Below are positions 12,825 to 24,557 of a stretch of DNA of 64,000 nucleotides, one piece after another (the stretch's first letter is position 1; the number at the start of each line of letters is the position of its first letter). Location: the NCBI RefSeq assembly GCF_018446385.1, contig NC_055998.1, positions 21,073,173-21,137,172 of the forward strand, given 5' to 3'. The notes under the pieces were generated by a model. It saw only the letters and a list, made by a program, of their open reading frames with translations, had not been told where the DNA came from and did not search any database. Made by a program: the position numbers and the translations under genes. Source of the stretch: Zingiber officinale (taxonomy: Eukaryota; Streptophyta; Magnoliopsida; Zingiberales; Zingiberaceae).

Positions 12825-13018
12825 CTGATGAGCTGTTAGGGAGGAGAGGAATTTCTGGGTCTTCCTCTTTGGTACTCCCGTGAACTCAAAGGATGGTTCA
12901 CCTTCTGAATCCTATAAACTCTTCATAATGATTATTGGTGATCCGTTGGCGGAATAATTCTTCGTGAAACTCTTTCTCGGAGTCAGTCTAGCTCATCTGA
13001 TTGACTACTCTCTTGCTC

Positions 13019-13480
13019 TTAACTCTCTCTCTCCCACCACATACGAGCATTTCCTGATAGGCAGAAAGAGGCACACATGACCTTCTCGACTTCTGGCCAG
13101 TCAAGAAGCTCCATGGTGCACTCTAGTGTCTTGAACCAAGCCTGAGCATCCCAGGGCTCAGTCGTACTTGAGAAACTTTCTGGCTTCAACTTCAGCCACC
13201 GTATCAGGTATGCTTCTTGTCTTCTAGGTGTTGTGACGACTTCCAGGGCAGCTGGTGGAACTTCAGTCACCACTGGAGTATCCACATTGATGGTTGGAGG
13301 AGTGGGAGGAACTGGCTGCTAATTGGCCATCAAATTGGCAATCACTTGTTGCTGCTCTACTACTTGTCTCTAGAGTTGGGCAACAACTTCAGAGAGATTG
13401 GGCTCAGTTGATCTAAGCACTTCATTCTCCTGATCTTGGTTCTCAGTATGAACAGTACGAGGACGTCCTTTTCTTGTCAT
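13019..13480 (-). pseudogene. Tekay-type gag remnant
   Basis: ATG at 13480, MTRKGRPR start, two TAG stops, then the retrotransposon-gag segment (AQAWFKTLE..ELLDWPEVEKV..ASFCLSGNARMWWE). It ends where the capsid core should continue; the second half of gag and the CCHC knuckle are absent. Together with the missing protease this points to one internal deletion between about 12830 and 13020. Confidence 0.85.
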
Positions 13481-13702
13481 CTAATTATGCAAAGAAAAAG
13501 ACTTGGCATATTCTCTATCCTTTCTAAACAAACTTAGGTATATGGATAAAAGAGAACCAAAACTTCTATCTTACTAAAGCGCATATAAGCAAATACTCTA
13601 TACTGTAAATAATAAAGAAAGCATAAAAGGAAAAACTTAAATACATTCTTACTTGAAGACGGCAAAGCTGGTGCTGATGTGTGATGCTGGAGAATGGGAA
13701 CT

Positions 13703-13714
13703 GCTCTGATACCA
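13703..13714 (-). other. Tekay-type primer-binding site (tRNA-iMet)
   Basis: Minus-strand TGGTATCAGAGC, two bases from the inner end of the 5' LTR. It matches the 3' end of initiator Met tRNA over 12 bases and fixes both the orientation and the LTR end at 13717. Confidence 0.93.
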
Positions 13715-13716
13715 AC

Positions 13717-16700
13717 TGTAACGATCACCCTTCTTACTACTACTACTACTCTCCAAAGGTGACCGTTACCAAACTACTAACTCTACTTAACCGGTATGAT
13801 CGAAACCACGAGGAGTCCTTACCGAAAAATTTCGGCAAAATCTCCCCTGTACCAGTGACCAAATTCATCAATACATGCAAATAATACACAGCCACAGGCG
13901 GCTGTAACATATATCAAACACCCACGCAGTTTAACAAGTGACAAAAACTATAATATCTACCTATTACATAGAAACTCATCACAGCATGCAAACTAAAACA
14001 CAAATAACTCAATAGGAACATAAAATATAAAACACAGTCTCAATGACATCAACTATAAAGTACAACTCAATTACTTCTTATCCACTAAACACGAAAACGC
14101 CAAAACTTCCCAGTTCTCTCCCACAGTCCTGGCATCACACACCATCCGCACCACCCTGTCGCCTCCCTTGCTATATCCTTTCCTTTCTTTTATCTGCAAT
14201 AAGAGGAAATGCAATCTATAAGCAAAATTTACTTAGTAAGCGCTATCTAACTCACAAAAACACGAATATGCATGTATACAGAAAGAACTAGAAACTATAT
14301 GCTCTAAAAGAAAGTAAAGCATAAACATAACTGCTCATGTCAAATTAATAGCAAAGAAAAGCTAAGGAATCTACTCATGTAATTCTAATAGCTAATCATG
14401 CTACCCAAGGATAAAACTGCATGCTGGAAGATAAAGCTAATCATGCTAAATAACTAATTAGGAAACAAACAAAACTAACACTGAATGCTTCGAATTAAAA
14501 GAAGCTAAACTTGCTAACTCTAAACATTAGTGAAGCTTGTTTCATTTGTTTCAAAACTTATAATTTATTACTTTAAAATAATAATCAACTTCTCTTGGGC
14601 CCGACATTGTACCAATTTGCGTGTATCCTTAATATGAGTCGAGGTAGCTAATCCCGAAACTACTAAGGTACTTCTAAGCGATCTTGTGCCTAGGGGCGAT
14701 CTAGGAGTCCACCCAATGGACCTTGTGTCCGGTACATGCCCTTAAAAAGTAAAATACTTATTTTCTTTTTAACTATAACTTCCTTATACTTGTTATTCTT
14801 TAATTCTCTTATAACAAAATGTCTTGGCATTTATTCAAACACTTAGTGTGCTTTTAATCCTAAACTTCTGGAATTTAGGATCAATTTAAGACCTTGATCT
14901 TTTCTTACTTATAATCACTCATAACCCCTAAAAGAGTTTAATAGAACCCTACATGCATGAAAATTCTAGAGTTTCACAGAATAAACACAATTATCAATAC
15001 TTGCTATGAAAGTAAAGAGGAAATACAGTCTTTTTAAACATGATGTACAAGAAGTCCATTATCACTACGTAAGCATGCTATGAATGTAAAAACAATTCCA
15101 TCTACAATAGGAAACTATCTAAAGTAAGCATGATGCAGCCACCATTAGACCATAAGACTGTTCGGGTTTCATAAAATTATAAAATTCCTTAAGCAAAAAC
15201 TGCAATGTTATACTTATAAAAAATCTGCATACATTACTTGTAAAAATCTGCACTTAATAGGTCTACACTTCTAAGCTGTGTCCAACAAGGCAAAGCATGA
15301 GGAAAAGATGCTGCTACTATCAGAAATTTCTACGTAAAGATAACATACACTTAACGAGCCTACACATTCTAAATTACTTCCAGCAAATCAAAGCATAAGG
15401 ATGAGGTAATTACTACTGCTATCAAAACTGCACTTTGAGCTTAACCAAACCTAGATGCTTAAGGGAAATCTAAAATTCTGCATTTGCTTCATCTGTTGTG
15501 CACGCCTACTGCCACATGAGGAAAAACTAAATGTCTAATGCAAAGCAAATATGAAATGCTTAATACTTAGCTGTACATGTCTAATTAATTGCTAAAGATA
15601 AAAGACAAACATTAATTCTACATTCTCATCTTAAAGGCCATTCCTGTCCAATGTCTAGCAAGAAAATTCTACTTGAATTGCTTAAGGAAGGAGAAATGTC
15701 CTATTTGTGTTTGACAAGGAAGACAAGAAAGTATCAGAAACTAAAATGTAAAGAAAAATAATTAGATATTCAAGCAATTCTAAGTTTCTGCACTGCTACT
15801 AAAAAAAACTGCACTACTACAATTACCAAAGACTAAACCTAACTGTAAGCTCCAAATGGCCCGGTTCATGCCTGCAGAAATGCAAAAGGAATGTGGTTGT
15901 TCTAAGCTCCAAATGGAGCTGTTCGTGCCCATCCGATAGTAAAGACAAGCCAAACAGCAGCTCCAAATCAAATGATAAGGATGCATGCATTAAGGTAACT
16001 GAACCCAACCCTTTAATCCAATCTAACAAGGTAACAACATGAAGAGAACTACAAGCTAACCAACAAGTCTATGCTTTCCCATGTTCAGCTAAATAGCCAA
16101 ATTGCACAGCAACCCTAAAGAAGCTACTCGTGCCCCTTTTCTTTGCATAAGCTTAAGTTAAACTCGCTGTAAATTTTATAGCAAGACCTATGTACACAAT
16201 TTCACAGTTTAAACCTTTGTAAGGCAACCAAAATCTCTAAACATACTTCAACAGATTTGCAAGAAAAAAAAATGAAATCTTGAATCTATTCTAATAATCC
16301 CTAATATCACAATTCTCTACAACCAAATCCAAAAGCCAAAAGTAACAACTCCTCCTGTTCTATGGCACGGCAGGAAACCAAAAGAAATCGTTTCCTTAAT
16401 GAAACTTACGGCAACAAGCCCTAATCCAAAATCTTCATAGAAAAATTCGAAAACAAAAGGAATCCAGAACTATCCTACTGCAGGTGAGTAGCGACTTACA
16501 TTGATTTCTTGGACTTACAACCGAGAAGAAGGGCTTCTAGGGTTCAGAGAGGTGAAGGTCTCGGCGTCTCCTTCGGGTCCGCGTGCTCTCCACGACGAGA
16601 GGGTCATGGTTGAGTGAAGATCGGCCGGAAAAACCTTCGCCGGCCACCTGAGGGAGGGAAAACCCTAGCTCCTTCGTGTTTCCGCCCGAGAGAAGAACGA

Positions 16701-17265
16701 CGTTGCGTGTGAGGAGAAGAAAAACCCGATCGGGAGAAAATAATACCTATTCCTCACTTAACTTTCCTTTTGTACCAAAGTTTATTTTCGATTTCTAAAA
16801 TATCGCTTAACTACTATTGGTTTCAGTTTTCTTCAAGAAAACAATCGCTTGCTCACTTGGTCAGCCTGGACAAGTAAAGGCCTGGCTGAGTCGGAGATCG
16901 TCGGGTCGAGCTTCGGCTCGTCCATTTTTTTGCAACTTTTATTTTGATGTATTTTAAACATTCCTAACTACTGCTTATATATATTTCATTCCATATGTTT
17001 TTCCCAAAAAGGGTCGCAGACTAGTTGGCTGGCTGGTTTCGGTTAAGGTTCGGTTCAGGTCCGAGGTCCAAGGTTCGAATCTTGGCTTTGACAATTTTTT
17101 TTTTTTGTCAAAACTTCTTTCATTTAGTAAAAATATCAAACGACCTCCAAAAATTACATAAAAATACTCTAAAAATTTCTAAAAATCTCTAGAATATTTT
17201 AAAAGTACTTCCAAATATTTTTAAGGACATTTAGAACTCGAAATAGAGAAAGTTGAGTTGTTACA
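13717..17265 (-). repeat. Tekay-type 5' LTR (3549 bp, full length)
   Basis: Ends TGTAAC..GTTACA form the short terminal inverted repeats of the LTR. It retains about 710 bp (15887-16594) that the other LTR has lost, so it shows the ancestral form. Short minus-strand ORFs near 15780-16029 fall inside this region but have no recognisable family. Confidence 0.93.
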
Positions 17266-18430
17266 GGAACTCTGAATACTTCAGGTACATCTTTTTTCCC
17301 CTAACTCACATGAAAACTCCACTTTACCTATAATTCTTGAGTCTACTAGTCCAACTTCAATTGTTCCGCAAGAAAATGACCTTGACAACCTTGACCTTCC
17401 CATTGCTTTTCGAAAAGGTACCCGAACCTGTACTAAACATCCCATTGCCAAATACATAACCCATGACCATTTATCTGAAACATATAAGGCATTTACTATT
17501 AATATTTCAAAACTTGTTGTACCTAGAAACATTCAGGAAGCACTGGAGGACAAGGATTCGAGATTAGCAGTATTTGAAGAAATGAATGCCTTAAAGAAAA
17601 ATGGTACTTGGGAAATTGTTGAAGCATCTAAGGATCAAAAGATAGTAGGGTGCAGATGGCTCTTCACTATAAAGAGTAAACCAGATGGGAGTGTAGAGAG
17701 ATATAAGGCAAGGCTTGTAGCAAAGGGCTTTATGCACACATATAGAATAGATTACCAGGAAACATTTGCTCCTGTCACGAAAATTAACTCAATTCGAGTT
17801 CTTCTGTCACTTGCAGTCAATCTCAAATGGCCCTTATATCAGCTGGATGTTAAAAATACCTTCTTAAATAGAGATCTAGATGAAGAAGTACTTATGAGCC
17901 TCCCTCTGGGTTTTGAAAGAAAGTTTGGAGTCGGAAAGGTGTATAAACTGAAGAAGGCCTTGTATGGTCTAAAGCAATTACCAAGGGCATGGTTTGAACG
18001 CTTTGGCAAAGCTGTGAAGCGACTTAGTTATGTTCAAAGTCAAGCTGATCACACCATGTTTTACAAACACTCAAAGGAAGGTAAAACATCTGTGCTTATT
18101 GTATATGTTGATGATATCATCCTAACAGGGAGTGACTACAAGGAACTTGAAGAACTTAAAGGAAAGCTTGCAAAAGAATTTGAAATCAAGGACTTGGGAG
18201 TGTTAAAATACTTTCTTGGCATGGAGTTTGCAAGGTCCAAGGAAGGTATATTTGTCAACCAACGAAAATATGTCCTTGACTTGCTGATCGAAACTGGTAT
18301 GTTGGGATGTAAGCCAGCTGAGACGCCTATGGAGCCTTACGTCAAACTACAACCAGTAGCGGTAGAATCAGTAAAGGAAAGGGAGCGCTATCAAAGACTT
18401 GTCGGGAGACTGATTTATCTATCACACTAG
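17266..18430 (+). pseudogene. copia-1 reverse transcriptase
   Basis: After the nested element the copia linker resumes and is open from about 17310. The RT is clear: EALEDKDSR, WEIVEASKDQKIVGCRWLF, YKARLVAKGF, QLDVKNTFLN, YGLKQLPRAW and the catalytic VYVDDIILTGSD box near 18105. The frame ends at TAG 18428-18430 because one base has been lost just before the TRPDIAF segment. Some conserved residues are changed (KNTFLN for KTAFLN). Confidence 0.92.
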
Positions 18431-19058
18431 ACCTGATATAGCATTTCTAGTAAGTGTAGTTAGCCAATTCATGCACTCGCCTGGGTCTGAACATTTCGAC
18501 GCTGTGTATCGGATCCTAAGGTATCTGAAGAGAACACCCGGTAAAGGCCTTTTGTTTAAAACCCGGGGACATCTACAAGTTGAAGCTTACACTGACGCAG
18601 ACTGGGCAGGAAGTCTAACTGATAGAAGGTCTACTTCGGGATATTGCTCGTTTGTGGGTGGTAATTTGGTCACTTGGCGTAGCAAGAAACAAAATGTGGT
18701 AGCTCGAAGCATCGCAGAAGCTGAGTTTAGAGCCTTAGCTCATGGGATATGTGAAGTTTTGTGGATCAAGAGACTATTATTAGAATTGAAGATATCAGAG
18801 TCGACGCCAATAAAGATGCACTGTGACAACAGAGCAGCAATTTCAATTGCACACAATCCAGTACTTCATGATCACACAAAGCATGTGGAAGTCGACAAGC
18901 ACTTCATCAAAGAAAAAATAGACAATTGTGTGATTAGTGTGGACTATATCCTTACCATTGAACAGGTAGCTGATCTACTTACAAAGGGGCTACACAAGAG
19001 ACAGTTTGAATGTTTAGTAAGCCAGCTGGGTATGGAAGATATCTTTAAACCAGCTTGA
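18431..19058 (+). pseudogene. copia-1 RNase H domain
   Basis: Continues RT in the next frame: [23 protein letters not shown] (catalytic Asp), [18 protein letters not shown] (catalytic Glu), MHCDNRAAI (catalytic Asp) and [13 protein letters not shown], ending at the stop before 19059. The domain itself is open; it is separated from RT only by the one-base shift. Confidence 0.9.
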
Positions 19059-19065
19059 GGGGGAG
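19055..19065 (+). other. copia-1 polypurine tract
   Basis: TGAGGGGGAGTG immediately precedes the 3' LTR, overlapping the RNase H stop codon. This is the usual plus-strand primer position and composition for plant copia elements. Confidence 0.88.
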
Positions 19066-19298
19066 TGTTGAGAATATAGATTATTTAGGAAAGCTCTGAG
19101 GTGTAAATTATGTCAGCCAGCTGTCTTGATTATTCTTAGCAAGTTTTGATTATTCTTAGCAAGTTTTAATTATTCTTAATTATTTGTCTAAATCAGTGAT
19201 TATGCTGTAAATTATTGAGTTGTAATTATACTGTAAATTATTATAAATACAATCTCAATAGAAGAGATTATTATTCCCTCAAGGCATCTCTTTCAAGT
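19066..19298 (+). repeat. copia-1 3' LTR
   Basis: Counterpart of 3901-4133, starting TGTTGAGAATATAG and ending AAGT, followed by the ATAGT target duplication. The two LTRs differ at scattered positions only. Confidence 0.9.
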
Positions 19299-19348
19299 AT
19301 AGTAAGTCGTGTTGGATGGAGGTCCGGACCGGTCATCCCCAGATTAAG

Positions 19349-19833
19349 TGTTGGACGTGTACAATAACTATACACGTTAGGAAGAAGAAAGGACGTCCTT
19401 TCCCATTTCTCTTTCTGCCCATTCATCTCCCTCTTCTCCTATATATGCGCCCAAGCTATGCCAAGGAGAACATATTAAGAGGATCATTCATTTGATCCTC
19501 TGGGATTTGGTTTATGCACCCATTTCATATGTTAGGTGTAACCGGTGTGTTCGGCAGCTCCCTATTCAATGCTTTGCATGGTTCCTTGATGTAGCTTGAT
19601 CAAGGAAATCACTGAAACCGAATATGTTAATAAAAGCTACAGATTGCGCCCAGAGGAAGAGACTTATAATATTAGTTATTTATTCTCGATTTTTACATTT
19701 CTTCTTGGCTTTCAAGGTTCTTCGTGTGATCTTCTCGAATATGGCAAACTCTCTTCTCCGATTTCTTCTCAAGATCACGGTAAGTGCTTACCATTTACAG
19801 ATTTTGTTTCTGTATTTTTCAGTATTTAGAATA
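19349..19833 (+). repeat. copia-2 5' LTR
   Basis: Matches 40926-41244 in two blocks separated by about 170 bp that only this copy retains (roughly 19515-19715). A TATA-like CTATATATG lies at 19439-19447. It ends TTAGAATA before GCTATCAGAGCT, a decayed tRNA-iMet primer-binding site at 19834-19845. Confidence 0.72.
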
Positions 19834-19845
19834 GCTATCAGAGCT

Positions 19846-21665
19846 AGTATGAATTCTAAAAGCATGAAACTCCTGAAAAAAACACTTGTTCACTGTCGAG
19901 TGAGATCGTGACTGTGTCACAATCTGCCACCATTGCTGGGTGCTGGGAAACACCAGTCGTCACAGAGGTCCCGAGCCGCGGAAGAAAAAACGGCGGCCCC
20001 CTCACGAACCCTTACCGGCCGCGCATCAAAACGCAGTCGTCGGGAAATTGTGACTGCGTGTCGCGGTTTCCCCCTAGTCGACGGCGTCGTGAGAAAGTCT
20101 TGAAAGAACATCCCTCCTGTGGTTGGTGAGCGCCGGCAACCGCGTTCGTCGTAGTGGAGAAATCATGGCGTCGGCTGAGGAAATCGCAGGGAAATGTTTG
20201 ATTTTAAATAATCAAAAAGAAAAAAAAAAGGAAAATGACGTTGGTGATGGAAACGAAACTTTAGGTTTCGTTGTCTGCGAATTAAAAAAATATATAATTA
20301 TTTTTTTATTTGCAGAGTAGAACAATAGTTGCAAAAAAAATATTAGTGTATTTTTTTCTTCTATGATTTAATTAAATGATCAAATTTATTTTAATTGATC
20401 AGATTTAATTAAATATGTTAAATTTAATCTAACGGATCTTAATTTAATCAAATAAATTTAAATTTGATCAATAAGTTTGAGATTCATTTAAATGAGCTTA
20501 GGTTAAATAATAATAGAATATAGATACAGAAGATCTTTGTCCAATTAGATTAGTTCTAATAAGAACAATGGACTGAGCTAATGCTCAGGATTCGATTTTC
20601 CAATTAATCGGTCCAGTGTGTTAGTCAACTGGAGTTCCTCAAATAAAGAAAATTTATTTTCCTTATTTTTTTTATAGATTTTGTATGTTTGTTCTATGCA
20701 TATGTGTGAATTGAATTGAACTAATTTTGTTACTGATTTTCTCAAATTTATACTGATATTATTATTTTTCAATTCTAGATACATGGATAATATACATGAT
20801 GATCTGTCACGATATGCAACAGAATGAGTTGAGGGAGGTAATTCAGGAGATAAAGTATGACCCGGTTTACAAAGTCATAGGACATATTGGATGGCTCGAT
20901 CAATTATTTTAGAAACTCAAGCATGAAGAGTTTCCAATCTTAAATAATTACAGGATATGGGCTTTGATTCAATAACTGTCAGGGCATCCCAAGGTAGTAG
21001 CACACCATGTGGGGGTGCTATGAAGGGCACATCTCATATTTAGAGTTGTGTGTGAAGCTACTTCACAATGTGGAACAAGTGAATCCTGAAGAGTTTAAGG
21101 AGGATCCAAAAGAGGATCCGAATATGGTCTAAATGGAGAATCCTGAAGTAAACTTACCTAAGATCGCCTTAAATGAGTCTAGGTTGAAAGGGATAATGTT
21201 GACTACTATACTAGTGTTTGTTTTAGTGAGAGTAGTGTTAACTTATCTAGTTTATTAGAGTTTTATTATTGTTATTGTCCTTATGTACTAATAATATTAG
21301 CTCATTTAGTTTATGAAAATAATGTAGTAGAAACTGTTGTTATATATGAATAGTACTATATAATGAAAAAAGTTATGTTATGTATTAACAAATTTGAAAA
21401 TGATTAGTCCATATTTAATTTAATGTTTAGTTCATGTCTAATTTAATGATTAGTTTAATTTATTTATTTTTAAATAATTATTTTATTTGATAGGATATGT
21501 ATAATAACATTGATCAATGTTAATTAGATCGGATTATACAAATAATGAGTAAAAATGAAGTTACTACTTGATTTTGTAAACCAACTCAAATTTACATTTA
21601 GTCAATTATAAATTATATACATATGAATTATATTGAATTACTGAATAATGTGTTTATTTTAAATC
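19846..21665. other. copia-2 leader region
   Basis: About 1.8 kb between the primer-binding site and gag. It holds a G+C-rich, CpG-rich patch at 19905-20170, then strongly AT-rich DNA. Around 20830-21130 there are fragments of open reading that I cannot assign. No separate element boundary was found. Confidence 0.5.
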
Positions 21666-22520
21666 ATGGCAACTAAGAACATCATAATTGAACTCAATAC
21701 AAGAGAGAAACCATATGGAAATAACTATAAAATATGATATCTTGAGATATAATATGTTCTTTAGGAACAAGAGGTTCTAGAGGTCATAAATCAGTTTATG
21801 AAAGAACCTGCTGATGGTTCTACAACACAACATAAATGTAATCTTGATTCTGATAAGGCATGGAAGAAAAAAGACTCCATTGCTAAGGGGATATTGATTA
21901 GTTCAATGGTTGACGACCTGATATTTGAGTATGAGCTATTACCATTAGCTCATGCTGTCTAGGTTATCCTAAAAGAAAAATATCGTGAAGTTAGCTTGAG
22001 CAAGTTTCGTCAGCTAACAGTTAAGTTTAACAATTGTAAAAAGTATTTGAATGTATCCATGACCCAATATCTAAAGGAAATGATGAATATGATTCAAGAT
22101 CTAAAGGTTGTTGGTCATGAGTTGACTGATGAACAACATATTCAAGCAGTAATATGTTCCATTCCTAGTTCTTGGGAAATAATGAAATAGAACCTTACAC
22201 ATAGTGAAAGTATCAAGACTTTTATTGATGTCTCATGCCATGTTGAACTTGAGGCAAAGAAAATTGAATCCATAAGGACTTCTAGACAAACTTTTGTAAC
22301 TGAAGGTTCTATTGGAGAATTTGGATCCAAGAATAAGAAAAGATGGTTTAAGAAAGAAAAGGGAATATAAGATGGTGTGTTGTTGCTCAATAAGACCCAA
22401 TTAAGAAAAAAAGGAAAGAAATATGGAAAAAAACCTAAAAACAAGTCGTCTTGCTATAACTGTGGCAAGAAGGACCACTTTGCTCAAGAATATACTGAGT
22501 CGAAAAAGATAAATCCATGT
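21666..22520 (+). pseudogene. copia-2 gag, decayed
   Basis: ATG 21666 opens a gag that is interrupted by several stops. Recognisable parts are the capsid segment with KFRQLTVKFNNCKK, YLKEMMNMIQDLKVVGHELTDE and SIPSSWE (21996-22190), and a zinc knuckle CYNCGKKDHFAQE in which the final Cys has become Tyr (near 22450-22500). Confidence 0.8.
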
Positions 22521-22652
22521 TTATCTTATTTCCATGAGTATTATAGTTCAATATTGTTTGTTAATTCTTATCCTTTGTGGAGCGATAAACCATGTAGCTT
22601 GTAATCAAGCTACATACGTGGAGTATCGTCAGGTACTAGATAACAAAAAAAT

Positions 22653-22654
<2 letters not shown>

Positions 22655-22710
<56 letters not shown>
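22655..22710. repeat. (AT)28 microsatellite
   Basis: An uninterrupted run of 56 bases of AT dinucleotide in the gag/protease part of copia-2. It creates a spurious Ile-Tyr repeat in one frame. Such runs are typically length-variable. Confidence 0.97.
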
Positions 22711-22714
<4 letters not shown>

Positions 22715-23937
22715 CAATGCATGGATTGAAGTCAAAGGAGTTGACACTTGCAAACTCAACCTACACGGTGGACACACCTTTTTTTTTTCTACATGATGTC
22801 CTGTATACTCCTAAGATTTGATAGAATCTGGTTTCTATCATTAGTCTTCTTGATTTGAGTTATTATATAAACTTTTACAGTATAACGCCCGCCCTCCCTA
22901 CTAACCCTAAGGGACGGGGCTACGATACTCTATGTACAAATTTTTCTTTTTAAAACAGCGGAAGACTTAAAATAATTTTCTTAGTTTAATAAAAACTTTT
23001 CTTTTGTTTTCCTTTTCATCAAATCCGAACTACACTATCATGGCCTCAATAACATGATATCAAAATTAGTATACATATAACATCAAGTCACACATACGGT
23101 ACTACAATTCATGATACCAAAACGTAATTCTTTAAAAGTTTTTAAAGCAGGTTCTTATTTGGTTGCCTAGCCACTGCCACACACATCTCCTTGCCTCTCC
23201 TGCTGCTCCTCTAGCTCATCCAGCATTTTCCTTTATCTGTGGTACAAGGACAGTAAGCTGTGAGCACTCATGGCTCAGTAAGTTCCTTTCCTACTCACTA
23301 AAATCGAAAATCATAGTATAATCAAAGAATGTCTCAACATGGAATCATTTCAACTAGTCATGACATAATGTAACATACTCTTTTAAGCATATCATGCAAC
23401 ATGAAGAAATCATAACTAGTCATGGCATATCATAGCGTAAAGCATAGCATGAAGCATAACATAATCGTATCTAATCATGGCATATCGTCATAAGGAGTCA
23501 TGGCATATCCTACACATGGACATATCATGGAACATAACATAATCATATCTAACCATGGCATATCATAAATCATCATAAGGTATATGCAATATGATTTTGA
23601 AAAACATATATCCGAAAAATATGTGTATGTCTCATGATCTTTAAAACCATTTCTTCTTACATATATACTTGAACATAATCTCAACTTAAAGGGGATCCCG
23701 GCTATGTACCACTTACATATTGCGCGCAACCTATGTAGGTCCAAGGTAGCAAGTCTTGAACCCTACAAGGCAACATACTAGGCCCGAGTCTTACTCCATC
23801 GACCTAGGGGCACTTAGGAGCCCATCCCTAACGAGGCCCGAGTCTTATTCCATCGACCCCGGGGCGCTTATGGAGCCCACCCTTGGTACAAGCCATATAA
23901 AGTAAAGTACATGTCATACTTATACATATCATACATC

Positions 23938-24200
23938 ATAAAAGCATGCATCACTTAGGCACACATCATATAATAAAAGTATGCATCACTTAGGCATACA
24001 TCATGTCATAAAAGTATGCATCACTTAGGCATACATCATATCATAAAGGTATGCATCACTTAGGCATACATCGTGTCATAAAGGTATGCATCACTTAGGC
24101 ATACATCATATCATAAAAGTATGCATCACTTAGGCATACATCATATCATAACAATATGCATCACTTAGGCATAGATCATAAAAACATGCATATCTTAAGC
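23938..24200. repeat. 35-bp tandem array, seven units
   Basis: The motif ATGCATCACTTAGGC recurs at 23946, 23981, 24016, 24051, 24086, 24121 and 24156, exactly 35 bases apart each time, with only a few substitutions between units. Degenerate relatives (GCATGCAT..TTTAACCACATATCAT) continue to about 24410 with longer spacing. Units abut with no unique spacers. Confidence 0.95.
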
Positions 24201-24557
24201 ATAAAGCATATCATCAAGCATGCATAATTTAACCAGATAGCATATCATGAAAGCATGCATATTTTAAGCATTAAACATAGCATCAAAGCATGCATAATTT
24301 AACCACATATCATAACATAAGCATGCATATTTTCAGCTCATATCATATCATCAAAGCATGTAAAATTTACCCACATATCATAACATAAGCATGCATATTT
24401 TGAACTCATAACATATCGTAGAAATTCTCATCTTGTATAGCTCACAAGCATACATGTCTAAGCATAAAAGTGTATCATGTGCTCATCCAATCATAAGGAA
24501 CACTGTAACATGATTAATTTGGGTACTAAGCTTCCTAATCCTTTGGGTTCTTATCTT

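Larger units (their letters stand above)
6932..17265 (-). mobile_element. Ty3/gypsy chromovirus, Tekay/Del type, nested in copia-1
   Basis: Complete LTR-to-LTR insertion with perfect 5-bp duplications GGAAC (6927-6931 and 17266-17270). It is inserted opposite to copia-1. Order on the minus strand: LTR, tRNA-iMet binding site, gag remnant, RT, RNase H, integrase with C-terminal chromodomain-like tail, LTR. The PRYVGYL...VFHVSMLKKC tail and long LTRs are typical of the Tekay/Del lineage (family knowledge). The internal part is only 3.9 kb because most of gag, the zinc knuckle and protease are missing between gag and RT. Sparse LTR differences suggest a recent insertion relative to its host element. 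Confidence 0.93.
3901..19298 (+). mobile_element. Ty1/copia LTR retrotransposon (copia-1), split by a nested gypsy element
   Basis: A copia element of about 5.06 kb once the nested 10.3-kb gypsy and its 5-bp duplication are removed. It has two near-identical 233-bp LTRs, an initiator-Met primer-binding site directly after the 5' LTR, a polyprotein in the order gag, protease, integrase, RT, RNase H (diagnostic of copia), and a polypurine tract before the 3' LTR. A 5-bp duplication ATAGT lies at 3896-3900 and 19299-19303. The polyprotein is not functional: early stop in gag, a 106-bp insertion that shifts frame, frameshifts in integrase and at the RT/RNase H border, and the nested insertion between integrase and RT. 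Confidence 0.93.

Noticed and set aside
15780..16029. Overlapping minus-strand ORFs in the Tekay 5' LTR
   Set aside because: They lie in LTR DNA, overlap in two frames, and the region is missing from the sister LTR.
22534..22821. ORF with an Ile-Tyr run
   Set aside because: Produced by the (AT)28 microsatellite.
23938..24200. Regular 35-bp repeats as a CRISPR-like array
   Set aside because: Units abut directly with no unique spacers, and the context is a plant LTR.
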